64,000 nt of DNA, from positions 121,344,561 through 121,408,560 of the forward strand of contig NC_064621.1 in assembly GCF_023898315.1 (NCBI RefSeq), read 5' to 3'. A program made the translations under genes and the position numbers. Under the pieces are notes generated by a model that did no database searches, was not told where the DNA came from, and worked only from the letters and a program-made list of their open reading frames with translations. How positions within the stretch are numbered: position 1 is the first letter of the stretch; every line of letters starts with the position of its first letter. Positions 44,910-54,599 of this stretch are shown one piece after another. The stretch is from Schistocerca nitens (lineage: Eukaryota > Arthropoda > Insecta > Orthoptera > Acrididae).

Positions 44910-45098
44910 TTTCAGACAGTGTAATAATTGCATTCCAGGGCTCTTCTCTCTATAGTTCATGTCAGTGTGATGGTGCAGGTACAAGCCACTGAATGCAGGA
45001 TGAGCATGAGGGTCAGGCTCGTTGACTACATCAAAGGTCAGGCCATACTGTGTCTCTTTCACATATGCAAATCGTTTCACAAGTTCAACTAGCTGGCC
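44910..45098 (-). CDS. Gamma-butyrobetaine dioxygenase-like, exon 4 (Fe-binding HxD)
   Basis: Acceptor TTTCCAG lies just upstream and donor GTAAGC at 44909-44904, and 63 codons run between, phase 0 at both ends. It reads GQLVELVKRFAYVKETQYGL, TFDVVNEPDPHAHPAFSGLY, LHHHTDMNYREKSPGMQLLH, CLK. HTD is the H-x-D half of the iron-binding facial triad, and GxQLLHC is the strongly conserved strand that follows. The enzyme uses Fe(II), 2-oxoglutarate and O2 to hydroxylate a trimethylated amino acid in carnitine synthesis. Downstream is the 21.0-kb intron to exon 5. Confidence 0.9.
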
Positions 45099-45221
45099 CT
45101 GGAAAGAGAATTTTTGTTTACTTAAGCAACAAAACTTTAATCAGATTTGAGTTTCTGTTTCAAGTGGTCCAAACTGCTTCAATATAATTTCAAGTTTATT
45201 GAGAATAACAACAAATTGTAC

Positions 45222-45450
45222 CTGCACTGGTGGTACATTTCTCATTAAAGCTATTCCATATTTGTAAAACATTTCAAGCCACGAACGCAGTCCTCCTTCA
45301 CTGCTGACTACTTCATTGTATGAAATTTCAGGCAAATTTTTCCATATTTCTGTTCTGTCCCACAAGACTAATGAAGGCCTTGAAATGTGATGACCATCAG
45401 ATTCAGATTCAAAGGTTTCATGTATGAAACTCTGCCCATAACGGTATAAC
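45222..45450 (-). CDS. Gamma-butyrobetaine dioxygenase-like, exon 3
   Basis: The acceptor TTTTATAG ends at 45451. The first base completes a split Trp codon from exon 2. It encodes LYRYGQSFIHETFESESDGH, HISRPSLVLWDRTEIWKNLP, EISYNEVVSSEGGLRSWLEM, FYKYGIALMRNVPPVQ, then the donor CAG|GTACAA. The 229-bp length is one base plus 76 codons and ends in phase 0, agreeing with exon 4. W-x-x-LP and GL-x-x-WL-x-x-x-x-x-YG are shared by carnitine-pathway dioxygenases. Confidence 0.9.
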
Positions 45451-45756
45451 CTATAAAACAGAGTTACATAGTAACTACGTAAATCATTACAGAAGCCATA
45501 AAATTAAGGCCAGTACTCTCTAAACTTACTGCTCATGGAATCATTTCCTGAAAACAAGTCACAGATTGAAACAACAGAACACAGCAGTACCATGAAAGCT
45601 AGCAAACATTTCTTTTTCCATCAAAATTTTTGTCTGTAATGTAACATTACCTGTAATAACACTTTACAAATGACAAGTTGGTAAAGAAAATAATAATTCC
45701 CTTGATTCAATGTAAAATAAAACCAAGGGATATTGTCAACATGGAGCAATGCATAC

Positions 45757-45938
45757 CAACTATAATCATATGTTGAAATGTGGTCTTGCCCTTTTTCCTG
45801 CCAGGATATGACCAGGTTTCCAGAGTCTGTGACTGTCAAAGACTTGGGCTTAATACCCACATCCAACGAGGGAGTGTCTAAAAGTTTCTGACGAGTCTCC
45901 TCGTGAACACAGAGAGGACACTTGCAGTTGTCTCTTAA
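45757..45938 (-). CDS. Gamma-butyrobetaine dioxygenase-like, exon 2 (zinc site)
   Basis: Acceptor TTGTTTCAG then LRDNCKCPLCVHEETRQKLL, DTPSLDVGIKPKSLTVTDSG, NLVISWQEKGQDHISTYDYS and the first two bases of Trp, then the donor GTATGC. Cys-x-Cys-x-x-Cys (CKCPLC) plus the later His in QDH match the structural zinc ligands of the N-terminal domain of this family. The 182-bp length leaves phase 2, which exon 3 satisfies with G. Exon 1 ends in Trp, so the joint gives WLRDNC, the family signature. Confidence 0.9.
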
Positions 45939-46262
45939 CTGAAACAAGAATTCACTCAATACCAATGTTTACAGCATTTCTCAAACTACTATTCTGAAAT
46001 TGTAAAGAAGTTACACGACAATTGTCGGACTTCTCACATTCTAGCACACATTTGAGAAATGCTGATTTTGACACTTTCTCCTGCTTACATTTTAAACAAA
46101 ACACACCTTTTACAGAAAAATCTTGATGTTATTAATGATAATTATAGCCTATCTGAGAAAAAAAGTTTAAGGTGATGAGCGTAACAACCAGTAGAATCTC
46201 ACTCACACTTGACTTCATGAACAGCAGATGACGAAGGAGGGGAACATTAAAAACGAACTTAC

Positions 46263-46415
46263 CCATATAGTTTTGAAGTCAGCTGTTTTGTGGTTGTCAA
46301 ACAATACTTTTATTGTCTGGTGACCTGATGGGAAAGCAGTTTTTACAACTGGATTTCCCTGCTGGTAATTTTCTGCACTTGGAAGGACTCCCCTCACTAT
46401 TTTAAAAGATCCCAC
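46263..46415 (-). CDS. Gamma-butyrobetaine dioxygenase-like, exon 1 of those visible (5' limit unsure)
   Basis: The minus strand reads ENYQQGNPVVKTAFPSGHQT, IKVLFDNHKTADFKTIW and stops at donor GTAAGT (46262-46257). That is the beta-strand region before the WLRDNC motif. Upstream the frame stays open to 46415 but without an in-frame ATG, and a better acceptor may be at CAAGTGCAG near 46370. The true start, and any mitochondrial or leader exon, must lie further upstream (above 46.4 kb) and was not found. Confidence 0.7.
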
Positions 46416-46766
46416 ATTAGTTCAAATTATTAAAAAGGAGAACACTCAGTAAAGAATTAGTCTTCTTGCTTACATCTAAATGTCCCACTGCTGATGAAAC
46501 GAGTGTGAAAGCTGGTAACATAGCAGGATTGTCTCAGAACACTAAACAGACTTCTACCAGCCATATCTTACAGAAGACAGAGGATCAGCTGAAACAGAAA
46601 AGGTCTTACATAACATTTGATTAATGCTCTGAAAATTTATTATTATTATTATTTCTTTCTTTTCTCAGACGTTATGTCTGATCAAAAATGGAAAGTGACG
46701 CGGACCTTGATCAAGGGTGACTTCCTTTTAACTGTACGGTATATGTTATGTTGCATTTAGGAACTT

Positions 46767-47408
46767 TCAGGTAATTGAACATGTATCAATAATTACGGAT
46801 TTCTGTAGTTGTATATATAAGTTTGGATGTAACTGTATTGCATTGATGTACTGGTACATATTGTGTGGTATGACTCCTGTAGTTGATAGTATGATTGGTA
46901 TGATGTCAACTTTATCCTGATGCCACATGTCCTTGACTTCCTCAGCCAGTTGCATGTATTTTTCATTTTTATCTCCTATTTTCTTTTCTATATTTGTTGT
47001 ATTGGGTATGGATATTTCGATTAGTTGTGTTAATTTCTTCTTTTTATTGGTGAGTATGATGTCAGGTTTGTTATGTGGTGTTGTTTTATCTGTGATAATG
47101 GTTCTGTTCCAGTATAATTTGTATTCATCATTCTCCAGTACATTTCGTGGTGCATACTTGTATGTGGGAATGTATTGTTTTATAAGTTTATGTTGTAAGG
47201 CAAGCTGTTGATGTATTATTTTTGCTACATTGTCATGTCTTCTGGGGTATTCTGTATTTGCTAGTATTGTACACCCGCTTGTGATGTGATCTACTGTTTC
47301 TATTTGTGGTTTGCAAAGTCTGCATTTATCTGTTGTGGTATTGGGATCTTTAATAATATGCTTGCTGTAATATCTGGTGTTTATTGTTTGATCCTGTATT
47401 GCAATCAT
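46767..47408 (-). pseudogene. R4-like zinc knuckle and restriction-like endonuclease
   Basis: A 213-residue open frame. CRLCKPQIETVDHITSGC is a C-x2-C-x7-H-x4-C knuckle. Then HNKPDIILTNKKKKLTQLIE, ISIPNTTNIEKKIGDKNEKY and MQLAEEVKDMWHQDKVDIIP give the K-P-D ... E-I-S-I-P core of the element's sequence-selecting nuclease, with its Asp and Glu kept. It follows the RT on the same strand after an interrupted linker. It has no start of its own and was part of a single polyprotein. Confidence 0.8.
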
Positions 47409-47654
47409 GAATCCTTCCGTCTCACTGTATATGTTGCCTTTTCTTAGCCATGCGTTGGATGCGTCTTGATCGATGTGTGGCTGTGTTAGATGATACGGGT
47501 GCTTGCCATGTAGTGTTTTCTTTTTCCAGTTTACTTTCTTCGTATCTGTTGATGTTATGTGATCTAAAGGGTTGTAGAACTGGTTATGAAATTGCAGTGG
47601 TGTAGCCGATGTATTTATATGAGTGATTGCTTTGTGTATTTTGCTAGTTTCTGC

Positions 47655-48314
47655 TCATTCTAGAAAGAATTTTCTTAAATTGTCTACCTGTCCATAATGT
47701 AGGTTTTTTATATCGATAAATCCCCTTCCTCCTTCCTTTCTGCTTAATGTGAATCTTTCTGTTGCTGAATGTATGTGATGTATTCTATATTTGTGGCATT
47801 GTGATCGTGTAAGTGTATTGAGTGCTTCTAGGTCTGTGTTACTCCATTTCACTACTCCAAATGAGTAGGTCAATATTGGTATAGCATAAGTATTTATAGC
47901 TTTTGTCTTGTTTCTTGCTGTCAATTCTGTTTTTAGTATTTTTGTTAGTCTTTGTCTATATTTTTCTTTTAGTTCTTCTTTAATATTTGTATTATGTATT
48001 CCTATTTTTTGTCTGTATCCTAGATATTTATAGGCATCTGTTTTTTCCATCGCTTCTATGCATTCGCTGTGGTTATCTAATATACAATCTTCTTGTTTAG
48101 TGTGTTTTCCCTTGACTATGCTATTTTTCTTACATTTGTCTGTTCCAAAAGCCATATTTATATCATTGCTGAATACTTCTGTTATCTTTAGTAATTGGTT
48201 GAGTTGTTGATTTGTTGCTGCCAGTAGTTTTAGATCATCCATGTATAGCAAATGTGTGATTTTGTGTGGGTATGTTCCAGTAATATTGTATCCATAATTT
48301 GTATTATTTAGCAT
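47655..48314 (-). pseudogene. R4-like reverse transcriptase, palm to thumb
   Basis: A 219-residue open frame starts just before HLLYMDDLKLLAATNQQLNQ (the Y-M-D-D catalytic box intact), then EAMEKTDAYKYLGYRQKIGI, AINTYAIPILTYSFGVVKWS and LSRKEGGRGFIDIKNLHYGQ. GGRG.IDI is typical of R2/R4/NeSL-group elements. Continuity to motif A (YIDYQKAFDSVPHSWLLQIL) upstream at about 48520-48580 is broken by two stops. Motif B (IKRGIYxGDSLSPF) has a stop where glutamine is expected. Confidence 0.8.
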
Positions 48315-48888
48315 GTTGGATAGTGGGTTCAGAGCAAGGCAGAATCAGAAAGGACTTAATGAGTCTCCTTAGTATATTCCACGCTTAATCTGTATTGGCT
48401 GTGATGTGATATTATTTGAATTTGTTTGGATATTATGTGTGGTTTTCCAATTTTTCATTACTATGTTTAGGAACTGTATCAATTTAGGATCTACTTTGTA
48501 TATTTCCAATATTTGTAGTAACCATGAGTGGGGTACACTATCAAAAGCTTTTTGGTAATCAATGTATGCATAGTGTAGTGACCTTTGTTTAGTTTTAGAT
48601 TAGTATGTCACCTCTGCATCTATTATGAGTTGCTCTTTACATCCTCGTGCTACTTTGCAACAGTCTTTTTGTTCTTCATTTATAATTTTGTTCTGTGTTG
48701 TATGTGTCAATAATTTCTGTGTAATGACTGAAGTTAATATTTTGTATATTGTTGGTAGGCATGTTATGGGGCGATACTTAGCTGGGTTTGCTGTGTCTGC
48801 ATGATCTTTAGGTTTCAGATAAGTTATTCCATGTGTAAGTGTATCAGGGAATGTGTATGGGTCTGCAATCTAACTGTTAAATAATTTA
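48315..48888 (-). pseudogene. R4-like reverse transcriptase, fingers and motif A
   Basis: In the minus frame THGITYLKPKDHADTANPAK, YRPITCLPTIYKILTSVITQ, KLLTHTTQNKIINEEQKDCC and YIDYQKAFDSVPHSWLLQIL are readable with two stops. This is the RT core between the coding block at 49757-50590 and the YMDD block. It ends at the foldback insertion point 48889. Confidence 0.75.
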
Positions 48889-49355
48889 TATCTAAAAACA
48901 AAGATGATGTGACTTACCAAACGAAAGCGCTGGCACGTCGATAGACACACAAACAAACACAAACATACACAAAAAATTCTAGCTTTCGCAACCAACGGTT
49001 GACTCGTCAGGAAAGAGGGAAGGAGAGGGAAAGACGAAAGGATTTGGGTTTTAAGGGAGAGGGTGCGCGAGTGTATACCCGTCCTTTTTTCCCCCTAAGG
49101 TAAGTCTTTCCGCTCCCGGGATTGGAATGACTCCTTACCCTCTCCCTTAAAACCCAAATCCTTTCGTCTTTCCCTCTCCTTCCCTCTTTCCTGACGAGGC
49201 AATCGTTGGTTGCGAAAGCTAGAATTTTGTGTGTATGTTTGTGTTTGTTTGTGTGTCTATCGGCGTGCCAGTGCTTTCGTTTGGTAAGTCACATCATCTT
49301 TGTTTTTAGATATATTTTTTCCCACGTGGAATGTTTCCTTCTATTATATTCATAT
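48889..49355. mobile_element. Penelope-derived foldback unit 1
   Basis: This 467-bp insert has arms of about 175 bp (48889-49063 and 49138-49312) that are inverted copies of each other, around a 74-bp centre that reads taagtctttccgctcccggg. Both arms carry the CTGACGA-hairpin-GAAA box. Flanking repeat TGTTAAATAATTTA lies at 48875-48888 and 49356-49369. The arms match the 3' region of the Penelope-like insert at 3520-3712. Confidence 0.8.
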
Positions 49356-49369
49356 TGTTAAATAATTTA

Positions 49370-49742
49370 TATATCTAAAAATAAAGATGATGTGACTTAC
49401 CGAACGAAAGCGCTGGCAGGTCGATATGTGTGGATGGAAATGTGTGTGTGTGTGTGTGCGAGTGTATACCTCCCCTTTTTTCCCCCTAAGGTAAGTCTTT
49501 CCGTTCCCGGGATTGGAATGACTCCTTACCCTCTCCCTTAAAACCCACATCCTTTCGTCTTTCCCTCTCCTTCCCCTCCTTCCTGATGAGGCAACAGTTT
49601 GTTGCGAAAGCTTGGATTTTGTGTGTGTGTTTGTGTTTGTTTGTGTGTCTATCGACCTGCCAGCACTTTCGTTTGGTAAGTCACATCATCTTTATTTTTA
49701 GATATATATTTTTCCCACGTGGAATGTTTCCCTCTATTATAT
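49370..49742. mobile_element. Penelope-derived foldback unit 2
   Basis: This 373-bp insert is flanked by the same TGTTAAATAATTTA at 49356-49369 and 49743-49756. The left arm is short (about 49370-49425, ctaaaaataaagatgatgtg) and its inverted partner lies at about 49650-49705 (tatcgacctgcc...). Between them lie the same centre and one CTGATGA box (49583-49609). With unit 1 it forms a tandem array whose three 14-bp repeats are identical. Confidence 0.8.
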
Positions 49743-49756
49743 TGTTAAATAATTTA

Positions 49757-50590
49757 GTTAGATGTGAATGTGTTGAGGTGAACTTCTTTAGCCAGAAATT
49801 TGCTATTTTATCTTTTCCAGGGGCTTTCCAATTGTGAGTAGAATTAATTGCTTGGGTGACTTCATGTTGCAAAATTAACACATCAGTCATTTGTGGTATC
49901 AACTTGTATGTGTCTGTTTCTGCTTGTATCCACCGTGCATGCCTGTTATGTTGTACCGGGTTTGACCATATGTTGCTCCAGAAGTGTTCCGTTTCTGTTA
50001 TGTTTGGTGGATTGTCTATTTTAATGTGTGTGTTATCTATTGTCTGGTAAAATTTCTTTTGGTTTGTGTTGAATGTTTGGTTTTGTTTCCTTCTATTTTC
50101 ATTTTTTTTGTATCTTCTAAGTCGTTTGGCCAATGCTTGTAATTTCTGCTTCTTTTCATCTAATTGCTCTATCGCTTCTTGTTGTGAGATTTTACCTAAC
50201 CTTTTTCGTTTTTTTTCTGACATTTCATTTCTTATAAATTGTGTTAGCTGTCCGATGTCTTTTCTCAGTTTTTCTATTCTGATCTGTAGCCTGTGTTGCC
50301 ATGCTGGTTTTGTGGGTTTCTTCTGTGTGTTGGTTGGTTCTGATCTCTGCCTCGTGTGTATATTTAGTGTAGTGAGTGCTCCTATATAAACCAGTAGTTG
50401 TAACTCTTCCATAGTTGTGTTTTCATTTATTTTGTTGTGTATGATTGTGTTGATAGTCTTTATGGTTGTTTCGACTTGTGGGTTATTTGGCGGTCTATGC
50501 AAGAATGGTCTAATGTCTGTATTTGTGTCTTTGTATTCTATATATGTCAGCTGAAATTTTTCTTCTATATCTAACATGTGTGTCACTTCG
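49757..50590 (-). pseudogene. R4-like N-terminal region
   Basis: The long open frame reads MLDIEEKFQLTYIEYKDTNT, a K/Q-rich helical segment (AIEQLDEKKQKLQALAKRLR), FWSNIWSNPVQHNRHARWIQ and AINSTHNWKAPGKDKIANFW. The last box (W-K-A-P-G-x-D-x-I) begins the RT. The K/R-rich helices suggest RNA binding. The frame ends on entering the inserted foldback at 49756, where insert sequence contributes extra residues. Confidence 0.75.
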
Positions 50591-50631
50591 TGTTCTATTA
50601 TTATTATTATTATTATTATTATTAAAAACAA

Positions 50632-51330
50632 TTAAATTTTTAGTAACTGTATGCTTTCCATAAGTCACATAGAAGCAGAAGCAGGAGCAATGTTGCTGGT
50701 AGTAGTAATGCTGTATTTATTTGTCCTCTCATTATGTACAGAGTCAGTGGACACCCAAAACTATACAGGAGGATACAAGCTGATATAAACTACAGAAACA
50801 CATGATATCGAAAATACGGAACACTAGCTGCATAAATGTTCTATAATTGGAATATATTGATTCCTCATATTACAGTAGTGCATTCTTTTGTAGTTAACTA
50901 TCCAATGTAAAGTTTGATGCAGGCCAGACTTTATATCCACCAGTTGTGGCATGAGCAAGTACTACAGTAGGGAAAATTAGCACAATCACTATGATTGCTA
51001 CTGGATGTGGTGACTGACTGGCAAGAATGCTCCTGAAACTTTTCATGATATTAGCACACATTTAATGGTAATGAATGGGTTTACTTCAAAGTAGCACTAA
51101 TGAGAATGTTTGTAATGAAGCATTATACCAATCAATTTGTAATGAGAGCGCTGATTGAATGACTGCAGAACAATTTTCAGAAGCAGTTCTCAACTTCATA
51201 AACTTGTTCTGGAGTTCTGCAGAGTGAAGCAGACACATCACAGAGTGAAATATATGCTGGAAGTTACAAATTGAGAGGATGAGAAACTATAATACGGAAT
51301 AACAGAATTGAAAGTAGCAAATACAGTAGA
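50632..51330. other. No gene recognised
   Basis: AT-rich sequence between the R4-like element and CR1-like copy 4, with no domain or repeat signature that I can name. Confidence 0.35.
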
Positions 51331-52490
51331 CCTAAATGGGACAAATCCTACATTCAGATTGGAATATTTTGCATGTGGGTAGGTTATTCACCATTGGTGG
51401 TGGCATATTTATTGCAGTAAACAATTCAATAATATCTAGCAAAGTTATCGCAGATTCTAAATGTGAATTAATTTGGGTGAAGTTTAGCATCAAAGGCCGA
51501 TCAAAAATGGTAACTGAATGCTTTTACAGACCATCAGAGTCAGGAGCTAAAGTGGTGGAGTGCTTCAGAGAGAACTTGCAGAATATCATTACTAATTTAT
51601 CCGTTCATGCTATTGTAATTGAGGGTGACATCAACTTGCCAAATACACACTGGAAGAGTTATGCTATCAAAAACTGGTGCCAGAGACTAGGATTCGTGTG
51701 ACATTATTCTGAATCTCTTGTCCAAAAATTACTTTAAACAGATCATTAGAGAACCAACTCATGAAGGTAACTCCATAGACCACCTAGCAACTAACAGACC
51801 TTAAATTATCAAATCAGTTAATGTAGAGGAAGGTATCAGTGATCATAAGGCTGTGCTAGCAACTATGACCAGGAGTTTTGCAGAATATCTGAGTTGTCAG
51901 CATCAAATATTCAAGGCTGAGGACAAATGGAACAAAATTCAAAAGCATCATTCAATATGCCTTAGAAAAGTATGTTTCAAGCAAAGTCAAAAGATATGGG
52001 AAACACCCGCCATGGTATAATGGCCATGTTAGAAAACACGTATATAAACAAAGAGAGCTTCATTGCAGATTGAACAGAAGCCAAATCTAGCTGATGAACA
52101 AAAGCTGAATGAAGGAAAAATGAGTGTAAGGAGAGCAATGAGAGAAGATTTCAATGACTGAAAGTAAAATTTTGTCAACTGACCTGAGTAAAAACCCTAC
52201 GATGTTTTGGTCTTAAGTGAAAACAGTATGTGGTTCAAAATCCTCTATTCATTCATTCATACTGCCGCCAAAATTGAAGATAACACAGAGAAGACTGAAA
52301 TGCTGAATTTGGTCTCCTGAAATTGTTTCTCCGTGGAAAACCATAACAACCTCTCCTTCCAATCACCATAATCACCTTACAAATGCCAAAATGTTGAGAT
52401 AACTGATTGTGGCATAGAAGAGCAACTACAATATCTTTAGCACAAAAATAGGTGCACAATGCTGGAACTAACACTTCTGATTACTTACCC
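51330..52490 (+). pseudogene. CR1-like endonuclease and linker, copy 4
   Basis: The open piece 51336-51701 reads WNILHVGRLFTIGGGIFIAV, NNSIISSKVIADSKCELIWV, KMVTECFYRPSESGAKVVEC and HAIVIEGDINLPNTHW (GDxN box degraded to GDIN). After a frameshift it continues IIREPTHEGNSIDHLATN and VEEGISDHKAVLATM (catalytic S-D-H kept). Then a decayed linker runs to 52490 (VKTVCGSKSSIHSFIL). It is a different, more divergent subfamily from copies 1 and 2. Confidence 0.7.
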
Positions 52491-52525
52491 AGTGATATAA
52501 AATGTCTAACACCAAAGCAAAATTT

Positions 52526-52529
<4 letters not shown>

Positions 52530-52593
<64 letters not shown>

Positions 52594-52606
52594 GGGGGGG
52601 GGGTGC
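52530..52606. repeat. (AG)n microsatellite followed by a G run
   Basis: About 28 uninterrupted AG units (52530-52586), then GGTGGGGG and on into a poly-G run. Translation gives a spurious Glu-Arg repeat. A site where slippage is likely. Confidence 0.95.
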
Positions 52607-52789
52607 ATTAGCTTGACAATGACATGGAAAAGTGAAATGGAAGGGGATGAGCAGTGGGTTAGTGGAGACTCAGGCCAGGAGAATCACAGGAGCCAAGGAT
52701 GTGTTGCAAGGATAACTCCCACTTGTCTAGTTCCAAAACCCGATGCTAGGGGAAAGGATCCAGATGGCACGATCATTCCCACCTTTCCT

Positions 52790-53175
52790 AAAGTGGTTTT
52801 CTGTTACCCATCCAAACCACACAACATATTGGTCCATCCCTAAGCCATTAGTGCTCCCAAACCCCTGCAAATCCCTTTGAAAGAAACAGGTGGAAGATTT
52901 GCCCTATTCACCCACCTGGCACATCCTACTCTAGTCCTGTTAGATGCAAGACTACCTATGAAAACAGCTATGCCACATACAAACTACACTGCATCTTCTG
53001 CACAGCATTTTACGTGGGCTTCACCCACAATCTGTTCTTCACCAGAATGAATGGGTAATGCCAAACTGTGATCAAGAGCAGAGATGACCACCCAGTGGTG
53101 GCACACTCTTTTGAACACAACATGCTTGAGTTCAATGGCACCTTCACAACCTGTCCTATCTGGATACTTCCCTCC
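52790..53175 (+). pseudogene. Penelope-like GIY-YIG fragment, second copy
   Basis: Shifting plus frames give VVFCYPSKPHNILVHP, CKTTYENSYATYKLHCIFCT, AFYVGFTHNLFFTRMNG and SRDDHPVVAHSFEHNMLEFN, then CPIWILP. These align block by block with the fragment at 2841-3290 (PPNLRNLLVHP, CHCDAFYMGMT, NGHRQT, DHPVAKHAL, IWILP). A run of C follows at about 53168-53196. Confidence 0.7.
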
Positions 53176-53470
53176 CCCCCCTCCCCCCCCCCCCTCCCAT
53201 TTTCTGTTAAAACAGAATCAGAGAAAAAAAAAAAGAAAACGCCACACTGTTATGTACTGTGTAAAACTTTTCTTTAAAATTATGTATAAGGAAAAAGAGT
53301 ATATAAGGGAGACACAATCTGTTTAGTGGTTTAAATGCCCCCTATCATAGTTAAAACTGAGAGTGAGAAAGAAAATTAAACTGACTATTTTGCCAGCACA
53401 GTAGAGTACAGGTTTACATTTTCTTTCTTACAGCCTGTTTTAACACAAAACCTGTAAATTGTTGCTTAAA

Positions 53471-53830
53471 AAAGTATATAGCCTATGACTGTCTGAATAT
53501 TTATTAGTGTATCGAGTAAAAATCTGAACTAAATCATTGCATTATTTTTACTAACAACTTTTCTCATATATATTAAAAATGTATAGTCTATACCCATACA
53601 AATGTTTATTAGAGTATTGTGTACAAATCTGAAGTAAATGGGTCATGAAATTTTCAATTTTTTGGTAACAAAGTTTTTCCTTCAAGTATACTATCTGTAT
53701 TACATACATTTATATATTAAAAATATGTAGTCTATTCTGTATAAATGTTTAATAAGGCAAGGGGTAAAAATCTGAAGTAGATTGGTCAAGCACTTTCAGA
53801 GATTTTTTTAGTAATAACATCAAACAATGT
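53471..53830. repeat. Three divergent tandem units, roughly 105-145 bp each
   Basis: Units at about 53471, 53576 and 53719 each contain tatagtctat or similar (tatagcctat, tagtctattc), then aatgtttattagagtattg or similar and aaatctgaagtaaat or similar. The order of the landmarks is conserved while spacing varies. No coding potential. The composition is like the AT-rich tails of retroelements. Confidence 0.5.
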
Positions 53831-53904
53831 CCTGTCTTTATCTCTACATCAACAGTGGAAAATCCAAGATGGATGCAACAATATTATGAAAAGGATAGTT
53901 GCTA

Positions 53905-54590
53905 CATCTACATCTATAATCTGCAAACCACCCTGAGGTGCATGGCAGAATGTATGTCCCATTATACTAGTTATTAAGGTTTCTTCCTGTTGCATGCATG
54001 TATGGAGCATGGAAAGAATGAATGTTTGAATGCATCTGTACACACAGTAATTATTCTAATCTTATCCTCATAATGTGTATGTGAGTGATACATAGGGGGT
54101 TGTAGTACATTCCTAGAGTAATCATTTAAAGCCAGTGCTTGAAACTTATAAACAGACTTAGTTTACGTCTGTCTTCAAGAGTCTTCCACATCAGTTCCTT
54201 CAGTATGTCTGTCTCTCTCTCCCACAGATTAAACAAACCTGTGACCATTCATGCTGCCCTTCTCTATATACATTCAACATCTCTGTTAGTCCTATCTGAT
54301 ATGAGTCCCACACTCTTGAGCAATGTCCTAGAACCAGTTGCACGAGTGATTTGTAAGCAATCTCCTTTGTAGACTGATTGCACTCCACCAGTATTCTACC
54401 AATAAATCAAAGTCTACCAACTGTTTAACATGACTGAACCTATGTGATCATTCCGTTTCATATCCCTACAAAGTGTTACACACATGTATTTGTAAGAGTC
54501 AGTTGATTCCGACAGTGATACTACATTTTTCTGTTTTCTGAAGTGCAAAATTTTACATTTCTGAACATTTAACAACTGCAATAATAGAAG
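53905..54590 (-). pseudogene. CR1-like RT C-terminus and 3' tail, copy 5
   Basis: From the right the minus strand reads the LN region, then MKRNDHIGSVMLNSW-like and STKEIAYKSLVQLVLGHCSR, VWDSYQIGL and CRERQTY. It ends with tatagatgtagatgtag at 53905-53921, the tail shared with copy 1. 5'-truncated, as usual for target-primed insertion. It interrupts a Penelope-type terminal repeat (ggatagttgctac ends at 53904). Confidence 0.7.
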
Positions 54591-54599
54591 TAGAAATAA

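Larger units (their letters stand above)
46637..50624 (-). mobile_element. R4/Dong-like (restriction-endonuclease type) non-LTR element in TAA repeats
   Basis: Minus-strand coding from about 50590 to 46770 gives an N-terminal region, RT, a zinc knuckle and a C-terminal PD-(D/E)xK-type endonuclease. Both edges are in TTA/ATT microsatellites (46637-46653 and 50596-50624), the known target of Dong/R4-type elements. About 0.87 kb of foldback insertion (48889-49742) separates the RT fingers from the rest. Stops near 48350 and elsewhere show decay, but long frames survive, so it is relatively young. Confidence 0.75.

Noticed and set aside
46478-46510. A further hammerhead-like box (ctgatgaaacgagtgtgaaag)
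   Set aside because: CTGATGA and GAAA are present but the enclosed bases form no stem of three or more consistent pairs.
48889-49742. A CRISPR-like or satellite array
   Set aside because: Repeats are only two units with inverted arms and flanking target repeats; a eukaryotic foldback element explains them.
52502-52843. An open frame encoding a Glu-Arg repeat protein
   Set aside because: It is a translation of the (AG)n microsatellite plus adjacent transposon sequence.
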